The position numbers were made by a program, and so were the translations under genes. From NCBI GenBank assembly GCA_947175845.1, contig CAMWOK010000013.1, forward strand, positions 1 through 21,487: 21,487 nt of DNA. The letters run 5' to 3'. Positions 20,802 to 21,487 of the stretch are shown one piece after another. This DNA is from an uncultured Lachnospiraceae bacterium (GTDB lineage: Bacteria > Bacillota > Clostridia > Lachnospirales > Lachnospiraceae). How positions within the stretch are numbered: position 1 is the first letter of the stretch; each line of letters begins with the position of its first letter. The notes beneath the pieces were generated by a model. It made no database searches. It saw only the letters and a list, made by a program, of their open reading frames with translations, and was not told the DNA's origin.

Positions 20802-21487
20802 ATGACAAAACAGGAATTATTTGAGCGGATAAAAGGAACGGTGATCGTATCCTGTCAGGCAGTTCCGGGCGAACCTTTGTACGTGGAGGAGAAATCCATC
20901 ATGTACCTGATGGCGCGCGCTGCGAAGCAGGCTGGTACGCCCATGATACGCACCAGCAGCATCCGGGATGTCGTGGCCATCAAGGAGGAGACAGGGCTTC
21001 CGGTCATCGGTCTTATCAAGGTGCAGTACGAAGGCTTTGAGAGCTACATCACACCGACGATGAAAGAGGTGGATGCGCTCGTGGAGGCGGGCGCGGACAT
21101 TATCGCGATTGACTGCACGGATCGGAAGCGCGGGGACCAAAAGAGCGTCAGCGATTTCATCACGGAGGTGCGCACAAAGTACCCGGATGCCGTCCTGATG
21201 GCGGATATCTCCACCTATGAGGAGGGCGTGAACGCGTGGAAGCTCGGCATGGATCTTGTGGGGACGACCATGAGCGGTTACACTGCGCACTCTGCAAAAC
21301 TTGACGGACCGGACTACGAGCTGGTGAGAAAGCTGTCTGCCGCGGTGGACATTCCGGTGATCGGCGAGGGCAGGGTGCACAGCCCGCAGCAGGCGGTGGA
21401 GATGCTCGAGGCGGGAGCCTACGCAGTCGTGGTCGGCGGCGCCATCACAAGGCCGCTCGAGATCGCGCAGCGCTTTATCAAGGCGGT
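20802..21487 (+). CDS. nanE: N-acetylmannosamine-6-phosphate 2-epimerase, 3' end cut by the window
   Basis: A TIM-barrel epimerase that turns ManNAc-6-P into GlcNAc-6-P in sialic acid catabolism. 228 codons are visible and the gene runs off the right edge near the end of its expected length. Signatures: GTVIVSCQAVPGEPL at the start, VIGLIKVQYEGFESYITPT with Lys73 as the catalytic base candidate, AGADIIAIDCTDRKR, LMADISTYEEG, GTTMSGYT, and VIGEGRVHSPQQAVEML with the second catalytic Glu and the phosphate-binding region GGAITRP. The start is ATG 20802 with AGGAGG at seven bases, 10 bp after the lyase gene. A kinase (NanK) for ManNAc is expected downstream but is not visible. Confidence 0.93.
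   Translation, partial: MTKQELFERIKGTVIVSCQAVPGEPLYVEEKSIMYLMARAAKQAGTPMIRTSSIRDVVAIKEETGLPVIGLIKVQYEGFESYITPTMKEVDALVEAGADIIAIDCTDRKRGDQKSVSDFITEVRTKYPDAVLMADISTYEEGVNAWKLGMDLVGTTMSGYTAHSAKLDGPDYELVRKLSAAVDIPVIGEGRVHSPQQAVEMLEAGAYAVVVGGAITRPLEIAQRFIKA

Noticed and set aside
13308..21487. Lipopeptide (lplABC-named) or plant-polysaccharide operon
   Set aside because: The permease names reflect homology only; the downstream lyase-like gene and nanE point to sialic acid or amino-sugar use.

Overview
The window looks like chromosomal DNA from a Gram-positive anaerobe of the Lachnospiraceae/Clostridia type. The evidence is strong AGGAGG-type ribosome binding sites before nearly every gene, promoters close to TTGACA-17-TATAAT, a lipobox on the binding protein, LplB/YtcP-type sugar permeases, a BceS-type kinase and an ispE-FCD regulator pair. 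The taxonomic call is inference from gene style; there is no rRNA or marker gene. I see no tRNA, rRNA, CRISPR array, insertion sequence or prophage.

Layout. (1) 1-2.0 kb: a tandem repeat with a roughly 56 bp period runs into the ribosome binding site of an intramembrane-sensing histidine kinase. It converges on a tiny XRE regulator, which is divergent from a small acidic protein of unknown function. (2) 2.1-5.1 kb: a membrane-anchored unknown protein, then a D-Ala-D-Ala carboxypeptidase with an N-terminal stalk-like domain. Directly after it, in another frame and without a usable start, comes a transglutaminase-like domain; the two look like one long protein split by a one-base frameshift. 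(3) 5.1-7.0 kb, minus strand: a cyclophilin, a zinc-dependent phospholipase C-like protein and an unknown protein. (4) 7.1-9.6 kb: ispE, a GntR/FCD regulator, a small membrane protein whose start region can fold into a hairpin, and a DUF1934 protein, ending in a palindrome shared with the convergent small alarmone synthetase gene (TTG start). (5) 10.3-10.8 kb: a 449 bp gap holding the alarmone synthetase leader, a possible Trp-rich micro-ORF and the promoter of a YhcH/NanQ-family gene. (6) 10.8-13.1 kb: YhcH/NanQ, a Cof-type HAD phosphatase (minus) and a MurR/RpiR regulator (minus). (7) 13.3 kb to the right edge: a seven-gene operon divergent from that regulator, with two sugar ABC permeases, a 542-residue lipoprotein binding protein, an FAD-dependent oxidoreductase, a cytoplasmic five-bladed beta-propeller glycosidase-like protein, an N-acetylneuraminate lyase-like aldolase and N-acetylmannosamine-6-phosphate 2-epimerase (cut by the window edge).

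How the genes may work together. Region 7 plus YhcH reads as a sialic-acid or sialoside uptake and catabolism locus: import, intracellular conversion, cleavage by the lyase to ManNAc and pyruvate, then epimerisation of ManNAc-6-P. Its unusual part is the FAD oxidoreductase and beta-propeller pair between transport and lyase. I infer that these convert an imported modified or glycosidically linked sialic acid into the free sugar, perhaps through an oxidised intermediate. This is the best candidate here for an undescribed system. Most other regions are housekeeping or poorly characterised genes.
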